A stretch of DNA of 64,000 bases from an uncultured Winogradskyella sp. Lineage in GTDB: Bacteria; Bacteroidota; Bacteroidia; Flavobacteriales; Flavobacteriaceae. This document shows, piece by piece, positions 18,245 to 27,405 of the stretch. The DNA lies in contig NZ_CANLYI010000005.1 of the NCBI RefSeq assembly GCF_947495255.1, positions 1-64,000 on the forward strand. Reading direction: 5' to 3'. A program made the translations under genes and the position numbers. Numbering within the stretch: position 1 is the stretch's first letter; the number at the start of each line of letters is the position of its first letter. Under the pieces are notes generated by a model. The model worked only from the letters and a program-made list of their open reading frames with translations, ran no database searches and had not been told where the DNA came from.

Positions 18245-18997
18245 TTAAGCGTCAACCTCTTCTTTAATCCAATCGTAGCCTTTAGCTTCTAGCTCGTGTG
18301 CTAATTCTTTTCCTCCTGATTTTACAATTTTTCCATTGTATAAAACATGAACAAAATCTGGTACAATGTGGTCTAATAAACGTTGGTAGTGTGTAATAAC
18401 AATAACAGCGTTGTCTTTAGATTTTAACTTGTTTACACCATTAGCAACAATACGAAGTGCATCAATATCTAAACCAGAATCAGTTTCATCTAAGATGGCT
18501 AATTTTGGCTCTAACATTGCCATTTGAAAGATTTCGTTACGTTTCTTTTCTCCACCAGAAAATCCTTCGTTTAGAGAACGCGATAAGAACTTACGGTCAA
18601 TTTCTAAAAGCTCAGATTTTTCACGAATCATCTTCAACATATCCTTAGCTGGCATGTCTTCTAAACCTTTTGCTTTACGTGTTTCGTTAATCGCTGTTTT
18701 CATAAAATTAGTAACACTAACTCCAGGAATTTCTACAGGATATTGAAACGATAAAAACACACCTTTGTGTGCACGTTCTTCAGCAGCTAATTCATCGATG
18801 TCTTCGCCTTCTAATAATATGTTTCCTTCTGTAACTTCGTATTCTTCTTTACCTGCAATTACTGAAGCTAACGTACTTTTTCCTGAGCCATTTGGGCCCA
18901 TTATTGCGTGAACTTCTCCTGCTTTTACTTCGAGATTAATACCTTTTAATATGGCTTTGTCTTCTATACTTGCGTGCAAGTTGTTGATCTTTAACAT
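18245..18997 (-). CDS. sufC: SufC ATPase
   Basis: A 250-residue ABC-type ATPase without membrane domain: Walker [10 protein letters not shown] (34-42), signature FSGGE (146-150) in the SufC form followed by KKRNE, Walker B LAILDE with ETDSGLD. SufC powers conformational change in SufBC2D. The start lies four bases after the stop of the lipoprotein gene placed between sufB and sufC. Confidence 0.97.
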   Translation of the reverse strand: MLKINNLHASIEDKAILKGINLEVKAGEVHAIMGPNGSGKSTLASVIAGKEEYEVTEGNILLEGEDIDELAAEERAHKGVFLSFQYPVEIPGVSVTNFMKTAINETRKAKGLEDMPAKDMLKMIREKSELLEIDRKFLSRSLNEGFSGGEKKRNEIFQMAMLEPKLAILDETDSGLDIDALRIVANGVNKLKSKDNAVIVITHYQRLLDHIVPDFVHVLYNGKIVKSGGKELAHELEAKGYDWIKEEVDA

Positions 18998-19001
18998 AGT
19001 C

Positions 19002-19412
19002 TTATTTTGCTAATTTTATAACGTCTTTTGATTCTGGGTTTGGTGCTTCCACCTTTAATATTTCTTTTATTTCAACTCTAAAAGGCCAACCTTCTTCGCC
19101 TTCTGGTTTTTTAAATTTTCTAACTCTAATGGTTACAGGAACCATGTCTGTTGCTTCTTTTTTAAACGGTTTTACTTGTTGGTCTAAAAGCTGCAGATTA
19201 TCGTCTATAACTACACCATAAATTTCTTTTGGTGTTTGTAAGACAGCGACATCTCCATAATAAACAAAATCGCCTCTTACAGTAATTAGTCCATCATTTT
19301 GATCATATGACTTCGCTCTGTTTTCTTTTAAATTAACATCATTAGTTTTTGTTTCGTTTTTACATGAAAACATAACTAATGCAATAATAACGATAAGGTT
19401 GATTTTTTTCAT
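19002..19412 (-). CDS. Small lipoprotein encoded inside the suf operon
   Basis: A 136-residue predicted lipoprotein: [20 protein letters not shown] with lipobox VMFSC. The mature part is charged, without recognisable catalytic motifs; [21 protein letters not shown] and [14 protein letters not shown] are its most distinctive segments. It lies 22 bases after sufB and four before sufC, so it must be cotranscribed. I do not recognise the family. A periplasm-facing or outer-membrane lipoprotein is unexpected in a cytosolic pathway. Confidence 0.82.
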   Translation of the reverse strand: MKKINLIVIIALVMFSCKNETKTNDVNLKENRAKSYDQNDGLITVRGDFVYYGDVAVLQTPKEIYGVVIDDNLQLLDQQVKPFKKEATDMVPVTIRVRKFKKPEGEEGWPFRVEIKEILKVEAPNPESKDVIKLAK

Positions 19413-19434
19413 TTTGAAAAATTTTGCAATTATT

Positions 19435-20883
19435 TTATCCTACAGAACCTTCTAAACTAATTTCTAATAATTTTTGAGCTTCTACAGCAAATTCCATTGG
19501 TAACTTATTTAGTACATCTTTACTAAATCCGTTTACAATTAAAGCAATGGCTTTTTCAGTATCAATCCCTCTTTGGTTACAATAGAAAATTTGGTCTTCA
19601 CCAATTTTACTAGTTGTAGCTTCGTGCTCTATCATGGCACTTTTATTTTTTGCTTCTATATAAGGAAAGGTGTGTGCACCACATTCATTTCCCATCAGTA
19701 AACTGTCACATTGCGAAAAGTTACGAGCGTTATCTGCACGAGAACCAATTTGTACTAAACCACGATAAGAGTTTTGTGATTTGCCAGCTGAAATTCCTTT
19801 AGATATGATTGTTGATTTTGTATTCTTACCTAAGTGAATCATTTTAGTACCAGTATCTGCTTGCTGATAATTATTAGTTACTGCAATAGAATAAAATTCA
19901 CCGACAGAATTATCTCCTTTTAATATACAAGAAGGATATTTCCATGTTACCGCAGAACCTGTTTCAACTTGCGTCCAAGATATTTTTGCGTTTTTCTCAC
20001 AAAGCCCTCTTTTAGTTACAAAATTGTAAACACCGCCTTTACCTTCTGCATTTCCTGGATACCAGTTTTGAACTGTTGAATATTTTATTTCAGCATCATC
20101 CATAGCAATTAATTCAACCACTGCTGCGTGCAATTGGTTTTCATCTCTACTTGGTGCTGTACAACCCTCTAAATAAGAGACATAACTACCTTCATCGGCA
20201 ATCAATAATGTTCTTTCAAATTGCCCTGTTCCTCCTTGGTTAATTCTAAAGTAGGTTGATAATTCCATAGGGCATTTAACACCTTTTGGGATATAACAGA
20301 ACGATCCATCACTAAATACTGCCGAATTTAAAGCTGCATAAAAGTTGTCTTTTGTTGGTACAATGGTGCCAATATATTTTCTCACAAGTTCTGGGTGCTC
20401 TTTAATAGCCTCAGAAATACTCATGAATATAATTCCTTTTTCGGACAATGTTTTCTTAAAAGTTGTAGCAACAGAAACAGAATCTACTACAATATCCATA
20501 GCGACGTTGTTCATTTTTTTCTGTTCATCAACTGAGATGCCTAATTTTTTATACATGGCTAAAAGATCAGGATCTACATCGTCTAATGTTTTATTAGGAT
20601 CCACGGCTACTGGAGCAGAGTAATAGGCAATGGCTTGAAAATTTGGTTTTTTATAATGAACATTAGCCCATTCTGGCTCAGTCATTTCTTTCCAAACTTT
20701 AAAGGCATCTAATCGCCATTCTGTCATCCATTCTGGCTCTTCTTTCTTTTTTGAAATAGCACGAACGATATCTTCATTTAATCCAATAGGAAATGTTTCA
20801 GATTCAATATCAGTAAAAAAACCATATTCGTATTCTTTGGTTTTTAACTCTTCCCTTAAGTCGTCTTCTGTATATTTTGACAT
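19435..20883 (-). CDS. sufB: SufB scaffold subunit
   Basis: A 482-residue SufB, the usual length. Characteristic segments are [46 protein letters not shown] and the C-terminal core [21 protein letters not shown]. SufB is the scaffold on which the cluster is assembled with SufC and SufD. It follows sufA by 15 bases. Confidence 0.97.
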   Translation of the reverse strand: MSKYTEDDLREELKTKEYEYGFFTDIESETFPIGLNEDIVRAISKKKEEPEWMTEWRLDAFKVWKEMTEPEWANVHYKKPNFQAIAYYSAPVAVDPNKTLDDVDPDLLAMYKKLGISVDEQKKMNNVAMDIVVDSVSVATTFKKTLSEKGIIFMSISEAIKEHPELVRKYIGTIVPTKDNFYAALNSAVFSDGSFCYIPKGVKCPMELSTYFRINQGGTGQFERTLLIADEGSYVSYLEGCTAPSRDENQLHAAVVELIAMDDAEIKYSTVQNWYPGNAEGKGGVYNFVTKRGLCEKNAKISWTQVETGSAVTWKYPSCILKGDNSVGEFYSIAVTNNYQQADTGTKMIHLGKNTKSTIISKGISAGKSQNSYRGLVQIGSRADNARNFSQCDSLLMGNECGAHTFPYIEAKNKSAMIEHEATTSKIGEDQIFYCNQRGIDTEKAIALIVNGFSKDVLNKLPMEFAVEAQKLLEISLEGSVG

Positions 20884-20898
20884 GTTTTTGTTTAATTT

Positions 20899-21228
20899 TT
20901 AAAGTGAAAATGATTCACCACAACCGCAAGTTCGGTTGGCATTAGGATTGTTAAAAACGAAACCAGTTCCGTTTAATCCACCAGAATATTCTAAAGTTGT
21001 ACCAATGAGGTATAGAAAACTCTTTTTGTCTACGATAATTTTAATGTCATTATCTTCAAAGACCTTGTCGTCGTCTGCTTGGGCTTTATCAAACTTTAAA
21101 TCGTAAGATAAACCAGAACAGCCACCACTTTTTACACCTACTCTAACGTAGTCTGTACTTGGGTTATAGCCATCATCAGTCATGAGTTCCATGACTTTCT
21201 TTTTTGCGTGATCTGACACTTTAATCAT
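20899..21228 (-). CDS. sufA: SufA/IscA-type A-type carrier (HesB family)
   Basis: A 109-residue A-type iron-sulfur carrier with the three conserved cysteines Cys37 (SGGCSGLSY), Cys101 and Cys103 (CGCGESF). It carries clusters from SufBC2D to target proteins. First gene of the SUF operon, preceded by a perfect -7 box. It could equally be called iscA; the context favours sufA. Confidence 0.94.
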   Translation of the reverse strand: MIKVSDHAKKKVMELMTDDGYNPSTDYVRVGVKSGGCSGLSYDLKFDKAQADDDKVFEDNDIKIIVDKKSFLYLIGTTLEYSGGLNGTGFVFNNPNANRTCGCGESFSL

Positions 21229-21263
21229 ACCGTTTTTTAACTAGATTTGTTCTAAATAGAATG

Positions 21264-21271
21264 CAAATATA
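21264..21271 (-). promoter_or_regulatory. -7 box of the suf operon
   Basis: On the minus strand TATATTTG, perfect TAnnTTTG, 36 bases before the sufA start. A clear TTG at the -33 distance is not seen (GGTTAAA is nearest). I see no IscR-like operator. Confidence 0.5.
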
Positions 21272-21366
21272 CGATATAACAAAGGTTTAACCATGAGTAC
21301 TAACATTATATTAGTATATGATTTAATAAGATTTAGCTATGGCTTAAAAGCCAATGAAATGCTTAA

Positions 21367-21606
21367 TTATGAAGTTACTTTTGTTTTAGAAACGCGCTTT
21401 GTAAGCCGATACAATTCTTGAAGTGTATCTTTTAACTGACTATTTGTTACAGTATTGTTTTCAAAATTGCCATTAGAATCTGTAATAACAACAGCATCAC
21501 AGTGAGAGCAGGTAAGTTCTGCAGTATGATCTATGTAAGTCTTTGATCTTATGTAGTTATGGCCAAATATGGCGCATGGCAGGACTGCGTTAGTTTTAGG
21601 TTTCAT
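21367..21606 (-). CDS. Small Cys/His protein, first of three paralogues near thiL
   Basis: From ATG 21606 it has 79 residues starting MKPKTNAVLPCAIFGHNY. The reading frame is open to an ATG at 21687, but the extra 27 residues have no counterpart in the two relatives, so the inner start is chosen. Motif: CAIFGHNY, then an HTAELTCSHC segment with CxxC, then DSNGNF; the Cys, His and CxxC suggest a zinc-ribbon-like metal site. The C-terminus is basic. The function is unknown. Relatives are at 22927-23157 and 23238-23480. Confidence 0.7.
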   Translation of the reverse strand: MKPKTNAVLPCAIFGHNYIRSKTYIDHTAELTCSHCDAVVITDSNGNFENNTVTNSQLKDTLQELYRLTKRVSKTKVTS

Positions 21607-21890
21607 AGGTTGTAAACTTAGGGTAGAGCAATTTAAAAAATACAACTTAAAACAAGTCAAAATACTTGATTTTTCGATGAAATGCATAATATTTTTTGAT
21701 TCTACAACTAAAGTAGCGCAAATCTTAGGGTTATATCTAAACTAATAAACGATAATTAGGTTCTTTTTATAATAGAATTATAAACCTTAATGGTTAGATG
21801 AATAAGCAGGAATTATGCTTACTGATAAATTAAATCATAAATATTTCTATAATTACTCACAATTAAAAAAAAGCATAATATTTTTGCATT

Positions 21891-22943
21891 ATGATTGAAG
21901 ATAAAAATCCACAGCGTACTCCTTTGAGTGAATTAGGAGAATTTAAACTTATTGAACATTTAACAGAGCATTTTAAAGTGACTCAAAAATCTACTATAAA
22001 AGGGATTGGAGATGATGCTGCTGTTTTAAATTTTGGTAAGAAACAAATTGTTGTATCCACTGATTTATTGGTGGAGGGTGTGCATTTTGATTTAAGTTAC
22101 GCACCTTTAAAACATTTAGGTTATAAAGCGATTGTTGTGAACCTATCTGATATTTATGCCATGAATGCAATGGCGACACAAGTAACAGTTTCTATCGCTG
22201 TTTCAAATCGTTTTCCGTTAGAGGCTTTAGAAGAATTGTACGCAGGTATAACAACTGCTGCTAAAGTTTATAATGTTGATGTTGTAGGAGGAGACACAAC
22301 GTCTTCAACATCTGGACTAATTATTTCCGTTACTGCAATTGGTGAGGTAGAAAAAGGAGATGAGGTATTAAGATCAGGAGCTAAACCAAATGATTTGGTT
22401 GTTGTAACTGGTGATGTTGGTAGTGCTTTTATGGGATTGCAAGTTTTAGAGCGTGAAAAAGAAGTTTTTAAAGTAAACCCAAATAATCAGCCAGATTTAT
22501 CAATGTATACTTATATAATTGAGCGTCAATTAAAACCTGAAGCACGTAAGGATGTTGTTGAATTATTGAAAGAATTAAAGGTAAAACCAACAAGTATGAT
22601 TGATGTAAGTGACGGCATCTCATCAGAGATTATTCACTTGTGTAAACAAAGTAAAGTTGGTGTTGATATTTATGAAAATAAAATTCCTTTAGATCCTCAG
22701 CTAATTTCTACTTGTGAGGAATTTAATGTAGATAGTACAACTATAGCATTAAATGGAGGTGAAGATTATGAATTGTTAATGACGGTTTCTCAAGAAGATT
22801 ATCCTAAAATAAAAGGCAATCCAAATTTAACGGTTATTGGTTATATAACAGAAGAAGATAGAGGTATGCACTTAGTAACGCGATCTGAAGAAAAAATTCC
22901 GATTATTGCAAAAGGATGGAATGCTCTTAAAGATCAAATATAA
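21891..22943 (+). CDS. thiL: Thiamine-monophosphate kinase
   Basis: A 350-residue AIR-synthase-fold kinase: GIGDDAAVL, TDLLVEGVHFD, NLSDIYAMNA, VGGDTTS, DVSDGISSEI and GGEDYELLM all match ThiL. It phosphorylates thiamine phosphate to thiamine diphosphate, the last step of the pathway, in the cytoplasm. No other thi gene is nearby. Its last 17 bases overlap the convergent small Cys/His gene. Confidence 0.96.
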   Translation: MIEDKNPQRTPLSELGEFKLIEHLTEHFKVTQKSTIKGIGDDAAVLNFGKKQIVVSTDLLVEGVHFDLSYAPLKHLGYKAIVVNLSDIYAMNAMATQVTVSIAVSNRFPLEALEELYAGITTAAKVYNVDVVGGDTTSSTSGLIISVTAIGEVEKGDEVLRSGAKPNDLVVVTGDVGSAFMGLQVLEREKEVFKVNPNNQPDLSMYTYIIERQLKPEARKDVVELLKELKVKPTSMIDVSDGISSEIIHLCKQSKVGVDIYENKIPLDPQLISTCEEFNVDSTTIALNGGEDYELLMTVSQEDYPKIKGNPNLTVIGYITEEDRGMHLVTRSEEKIPIIAKGWNALKDQI

Positions 22944-23157
22944 CGAACCGTTGACTTTTTTCTAAACGTTTGTTGTGTACGCGATGTAAAACAGTATTTA
23001 TTTCTTTAAATTTTGGGGTTAAAGGAATGAAGTTTCCATCACCATCAATTGTCATTTCAGATTTACAATTTTTGCACTTGTATTCTTTTACGTGGTAAGT
23101 AACATTTTTGGAGACTTTATAGTCATGTCCAAATAATGAGCAATAAACATTTTTCAT
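22927..23157 (-). CDS. Small Cys/His protein, second paralogue
   Basis: A 76-residue protein starting MKNVYCSLFGHDYKVSK, then a HVKEYKCKNC segment and DGDGNFIPLT. The pattern C-x2-FGH-[DN]-Y ... H-V-x-EY-x-C-x2-C is shared with its neighbour at 23238-23480 and, more loosely, with 21367-21606. The conserved Cys and His residues suggest one metal ion. It ends in a basic helical tail. Its 3' end overlaps thiL on the other strand by 17 bases. The function is unknown. Confidence 0.75.
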   Translation of the reverse strand: MKNVYCSLFGHDYKVSKNVTYHVKEYKCKNCKSEMTIDGDGNFIPLTPKFKEINTVLHRVHNKRLEKSQRFVIFDL

Positions 23158-23237
23158 TAATTATATTTCTTGAGGGATTCGCTAAAAATTAGGGAATTGA
23201 AATATAATAAAATTTGTTTCTTAGGAGTTATTAACAA

Positions 23238-23480
23238 TTAATAGATCGATGAACTGATCATTTTTTGCTGTAAACGCATCATTCTATTATTGTAAATACG
23301 TTCTAAGGCAGAGTTTATTTCTTGTCGCTTTTCTGTGAGTTCAATAAGTCTTCCTGTGCTACTTGTTGTTACTTGTTTTTTGCAACATTTACATGTATAC
23401 TCTTTTACATGGTTTGTTACTTTTTTGGTCATTCTATAATTGTGACCAAATAAATCGCAGTATAGTTTTGTAGGTTTCAT
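23238..23480 (-). CDS. Small Cys/His protein, third paralogue
   Basis: An 80-residue protein starting MKPTKLYCDLFGHNYRMTK, with HVKEYTCKCCKK as the CxxC segment and a helical tail (EINSALERIYNNRMM) that closely matches EINTVLHRVHNKR in the second paralogue. It lies 80 bases upstream of that gene in the same direction, so the two look like a tandem duplication. No known enzyme motif. Confidence 0.75.
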   Translation of the reverse strand: MKPTKLYCDLFGHNYRMTKKVTNHVKEYTCKCCKKQVTTSSTGRLIELTEKRQEINSALERIYNNRMMRLQQKMISSSIY

Positions 23481-23557
23481 GTTGAGTTGTTTACAATTTC
23501 TTTTCTAATTTGGAATGTAAACTTAGAAAAAAATAAGAAACAAAACGTTTAATGGTA

Positions 23558-24334
23558 TTATTTTTCGATGAAACGTAAAATATTGTAAGATAAATCTGAT
23601 TTATTTTCAATTGAACTCATGTGTCCTTCTGAAAATTCTATATAATTAATGTCAGTTTGTTTAATTTGATTAATTAATTGCTCACTATTTATTAAGCCAT
23701 CTTTCCTTCCTATAATGATTAATTTATGGGCTTTTAAGTTTTTATAGCTTTCAAATCGGTATGGTCTTAACTTCATACCTTCTTGCGCAGCAATGTAACC
23801 TTGTAAAGGTGTTTTTAATGCTAATTGTAATGCGCTATGGTATTCGGTTTCATGTTTTATTTTACTTTCTTCAGTAAATAAATTAGCAAAAGACATGTTA
23901 ATTAAGACTTTGTAATTCATTTGAGCCATTTTACAGGCTCTTGTTCTAATGAGTTTACGTTCATTGTTATCAGCATCAAAAGAAGAATTCATTAAACATA
24001 AACCTATAAATAATTCTGGATGTGCTTCTGCTAAGGCTAAAGATACATATCCTCCCATTGAGTGTCCAATAAAATGCGCACTTTCAATATTTAAGGATTG
24101 AACAACTGCATAAACAGCATCTGCCATTTGTTCCATGGTGTGTACATAGCCTAAGCAATCTGTTTTTCCATGACCTAATAAATCAATACATATAACTTGA
24201 TGTGTTCTTGATAATTCAGGAATAAAATCATTCCACATTTCCAAACTTTCAAGAAAACCATGAAGAAGAACAACCGCTTCACCTTCGCCTTCAGTAGTAT
24301 AATGAATCTTGCTATTTTTGTAGTTTAATATCAT
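23558..24334 (-). CDS. Alpha/beta hydrolase
   Basis: A 258-residue alpha/beta hydrolase: oxyanion-type LHGF at 24-27, nucleophile elbow GHSMGG with Ser92, Asp in IGRKDGLI (about 211) and His in SEGHMSSIE (about 238). No signal peptide, so cytosolic. The substrate cannot be read; the family includes esterases, C-C hydrolases and MenH-like enzymes. It is divergent from the serine hydrolase-brnQ unit, with facing -7 boxes between them. Confidence 0.9.
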   Translation of the reverse strand: MILNYKNSKIHYTTEGEGEAVVLLHGFLESLEMWNDFIPELSRTHQVICIDLLGHGKTDCLGYVHTMEQMADAVYAVVQSLNIESAHFIGHSMGGYVSLALAEAHPELFIGLCLMNSSFDADNNERKLIRTRACKMAQMNYKVLINMSFANLFTEESKIKHETEYHSALQLALKTPLQGYIAAQEGMKLRPYRFESYKNLKAHKLIIIGRKDGLINSEQLINQIKQTDINYIEFSEGHMSSIENKSDLSYNILRFIEK

Positions 24335-24339
24335 AACCG

Positions 24340-24399
24340 CAAAGATAATTTAAGGAATTGTTTTCGGTCTTAAATCCATATAACAATTTACTATCTTTG
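24340..24399. promoter_or_regulatory. Divergent pair of -7 boxes
   Basis: TATCTTTG on the plus strand (24392-24399), 29 bases before the serine hydrolase start, and TATCTTTG on the minus strand (24340-24347), only five bases before the alpha/beta hydrolase start, which would make that transcript nearly leaderless. No strong -33 elements. Confidence 0.4.
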
Positions 24400-24428
24400 A
24401 GGATAATCTTTTACAAATTCAGGAACCA

Positions 24429-25982
24429 ATGTTTATAAAACGCCTTTTTACACTACTTTTCTTTGTTTTAGCTTTATCCTTAAATGCTCAAATTGAAGAA
24501 CAGCAACTCGATAAACTTATAGAGGAAACCCTAACTACTTTTGATGTACCAGGCATTTCAGTTGGTATTTATAAAGATGGTGAAATTGTTTATTCTAAAG
24601 GACATGGTGTGCGTTCTTTGACAAGTAAAAAGAACATGAATGATGAAACCTTAGTAGGTGTGGCTTCAAATAGTAAAGGATTTACATGTTTTGCATTGGC
24701 AATGATGATTGATGAAGGTAAATTAGATTGGGATGATAAAGTACGCCAACACATTCCAGAATTTCAATTACATGATTCTTGGGTTACTGAAAATTTTACG
24801 ATTAGAGATTTGGTAACACATCGCAGCGGAATGGGTTTAGGAGCAGGAGATTTAATGTTTTTTCCTGAAGGCAGTGATTTTGATGTGAACGATGTTATTA
24901 ATAATGTAAAATATTTAGAACCAGAAACTTCATTTAGAAGCAAATTTGCCTACAATAATAATATGTTCATTATTGCAGGTGAAGTTTTAAAGCGTTTAAG
25001 CGGTTTATCTTGGGAAGAATTTATTGAAACTAAAATTATGAAACCTGTTGGGATGACCAGTAGTAAGGCATCTTACAATAGAGTTACAACCAAGTCTAAT
25101 ATCATTGATGCACATACAAGAACAGAAGGAAAAGTAATTCAGATTCCGCACGACTGGAGTGAAACTGCAAATCCTGCAGGAGGCATTGTAAGTAATGTGC
25201 CAGATATGCTTACTTGGGCATCATTTTTAATGAACGATGCTGTAACCAAAGATGGTGAGCGTTTATTGAGTGAAAAACAATTTCATCAGCTTTGGCAATT
25301 ACAAACACCATTAAATGTATATCCTAATGATTCTTATAATTCTAACTTTAAAGGTTATGGTTTAGGTTGGTTTTTAACGGATGTAAAAGGAGGACATAAA
25401 CAAGTCTACCATACAGGAGGTTTGTTGGGTACGGTAACTCAGTTTACCATGATTCCTGATTTAGATTTAGGTATTGTGGTATTAACGAATCAAATGAATG
25501 GTTCTGCTTTTAATACCATTACTAATACTATTAAAGATGCTTATTTGGGTTATGAGAATAGAAATTGGATAGGTAAGTATGGAAAACGTAATGCAGATTA
25601 TATTAAATATAATGACAGTATAAAAGCTGCTGTTTATTCTAAAGTTGAAAATGCCCAAAAACTAAAATCGTTACCAAAACCAGAAAATGTTGTTGGTACA
25701 TATACGGACGATTGGTTTGGAGATATTATTATCACTCACGACGCAAAGAAAGGTTATACTATAAAGAGTAAGCGCTCGTCTAGATTATTTGGTGAATTAT
25801 TACCATTAAATGCTACTACCTTTGTTGCCAAATGGAATGACAGAAGTTATGATGCCGATGTTTTTGTAAATTTTGCATTTAACGAAAAGGAAGAAGCGGT
25901 TTCAGCTACCATGAAATATATTGCGCCAATAACTGATTTTAGTTTTGATTTTGAAGATTTAGAACTTAAGAAAACTAAATAG
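24429..25982 (+). CDS. Exported serine hydrolase with C-terminal DUF3471-like domain
   Basis: A 517-residue protein with signal peptide MFIKRLFTLLFFVLALSLNAQ. The beta-lactamase-related domain has SNSK (Ser80, Lys83), AYNNN as the YxN motif and HTGGLLGT as the third motif. The C-terminal 110 residues (from about 400) resemble the DUF3471 domain common after this fold. Substrate unknown, possibly D-amino-acid peptides or esters in the periplasm. Its TAG stop overlaps the GTG start of brnQ by one base, so the two are coupled. Confidence 0.92.
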   Translation: MFIKRLFTLLFFVLALSLNAQIEEQQLDKLIEETLTTFDVPGISVGIYKDGEIVYSKGHGVRSLTSKKNMNDETLVGVASNSKGFTCFALAMMIDEGKLDWDDKVRQHIPEFQLHDSWVTENFTIRDLVTHRSGMGLGAGDLMFFPEGSDFDVNDVINNVKYLEPETSFRSKFAYNNNMFIIAGEVLKRLSGLSWEEFIETKIMKPVGMTSSKASYNRVTTKSNIIDAHTRTEGKVIQIPHDWSETANPAGGIVSNVPDMLTWASFLMNDAVTKDGERLLSEKQFHQLWQLQTPLNVYPNDSYNSNFKGYGLGWFLTDVKGGHKQVYHTGGLLGTVTQFTMIPDLDLGIVVLTNQMNGSAFNTITNTIKDAYLGYENRNWIGKYGKRNADYIKYNDSIKAAVYSKVENAQKLKSLPKPENVVGTYTDDWFGDIIITHDAKKGYTIKSKRSSRLFGELLPLNATTFVAKWNDRSYDADVFVNFAFNEKEEAVSATMKYIAPITDFSFDFEDLELKKTK

Positions 25983-27289
25983 TGGATATAAAACGCAAAG
26001 AACTATTAGTAACTAGTTTTGGTTTGTTCTCCTTGTTTTTTGGTGCAGGAAACTTATTAATTCCACCATTATTAGGTTATAAAGCTGGCGAAGATTGGTT
26101 TTGGATTACCATAGGCTTTATGATTACGGCTGTAGTAATTCCAATATTTGGGATTTTGGCTCATGCCAGGCTTCAAGGTACGCTATTTGATTTTGGTAAA
26201 AAAGTATCACCTACATTTAGTTTAATTTATTGTATTCTAATTTATGTTATTGCAGTTGCAATTCCGTCACCAAGAACGGCTGCTGCAACTCACGAAATCG
26301 CAATTTTTCCGGCGTTTGGTACAAGTCCATTATTAACAAGTGCAGTTTATTTTTCGCTCGTATTAGTTTTTGTACTAAATCGTTCTAAAATACTGAATCT
26401 AATCGGGAAATTTTTAACACCATTCATTGTTGTAATGCTTTTGGCTGTAATTGGTATTGCATTATGCTCTTCAGAATTTAATACTGGAATTGCACAATTT
26501 GAAGCACCAGTTGTTACTGGAATCTTAGAAGGTTATCAGACCTTTGATGCTATTGGAGCGGTTGTGGTTGGAGCCGTTATTATAGTGTCTTTAAATTTTG
26601 AGAATATGGCTGTAGAAGCCTATACCTCTAAACGGACTTTAATTAGAAAGTCTGGTTTAATAGCTGGTTTAGGATTATTTGTAATCTATGCTGGTTTAAT
26701 TGCTATTGGAGCTTACTATAGTTCTGAGATTAATATTAATGCAGAATTAAGCAATGATATGCAACGTGCCAATTTATTAAGAGCAATCAGTATTTCGTCT
26801 TTAGGGGAATTTGGAAATACGGTTTTAAGCATGCTAATTTCACTTGCTTGTTTTACAACTGCCATCGGAATTGTTGCTGGTACAGCAGATTATTTTAAAG
26901 GCTTACTTAAGGATTCTAAAATTGTATATATCACAACAGCAATAATTGCTTGCGTACTAGGTGTTGTTGTTGGTCAGTTAGATTTTAATTCTATTGTTGT
27001 AGTTGCAATTCCGGTACTATTATTTATATATCCTATTACAATTGTATTGATTTTATTGAATGTTTTACCAGAAAAAATAGCAACACCTTTGGTTTTTAGA
27101 GCTGTAGTTATTATCACGTTTTTATTTAGTATTCCAGATGTGATTGGTTTTATAAGTCCATCGGAAGGTTTAAAATCTATAACGGATGGTATTCCGTTTT
27201 CAAACCATAGTTTGGGTTGGGTTTTACCAGCTTTAATTATTTTTATTATTGTGTCTTTAATTCAGTATAAAAAGTCTTTATCTAAATAA
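25982..27289 (+). CDS. brnQ: Branched-chain amino acid transporter BrnQ
   Basis: A 435-residue inner-membrane carrier with about 12 hydrophobic segments; the N-terminal FSLFFGAGNLLIPPLLG is diagnostic of the LIVCS family, with the Pro-rich IAVAIPSPRTAAATHEIA following. It imports Leu, Ile or Val with Na+ or H+. The start is GTG at 25982, overlapping the upstream stop in TAGTG. Coupling to a serine hydrolase suggests, but does not prove, uptake of amino acids released by it. Confidence 0.93.
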   Translation: MDIKRKELLVTSFGLFSLFFGAGNLLIPPLLGYKAGEDWFWITIGFMITAVVIPIFGILAHARLQGTLFDFGKKVSPTFSLIYCILIYVIAVAIPSPRTAAATHEIAIFPAFGTSPLLTSAVYFSLVLVFVLNRSKILNLIGKFLTPFIVVMLLAVIGIALCSSEFNTGIAQFEAPVVTGILEGYQTFDAIGAVVVGAVIIVSLNFENMAVEAYTSKRTLIRKSGLIAGLGLFVIYAGLIAIGAYYSSEININAELSNDMQRANLLRAISISSLGEFGNTVLSMLISLACFTTAIGIVAGTADYFKGLLKDSKIVYITTAIIACVLGVVVGQLDFNSIVVVAIPVLLFIYPITIVLILLNVLPEKIATPLVFRAVVIITFLFSIPDVIGFISPSEGLKSITDGIPFSNHSLGWVLPALIIFIIVSLIQYKKSLSK

Positions 27290-27356
27290 GATTGATTCAG
27301 GAATGTTATATAATTAACAATTTGTATAAAAAGTAACTATTTTTTTAATTTTTATG

Positions 27357-27384
27357 TTTATAACAAATGCCACCTCTACATTTG
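27357..27384 (+). promoter_or_regulatory. Candidate promoter of the aspartate kinase gene
   Basis: TACATTTG (27377-27384) is a perfect TAnnTTTG, 21 bases before the start codon; TTTA at 27357-27360 is a weak -33. Confidence 0.45.
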
Positions 27385-27405
27385 TACTTTAAAATTTGAA
27401 AAGTT

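Noticed and set aside
21879-21886. TATTTTTG box just before thiL
   Set aside because: It would place transcription start at about 21893, inside the start codon region, so it is not a usable promoter for the annotated start; chance in AT-rich DNA is likely.
21367-23480. Prophage remnant because of small Cys/His proteins resembling phage DUF1660-type proteins
   Set aside because: No integrase, structural phage gene, attachment repeat or base-composition shift is visible; all neighbours are housekeeping genes.
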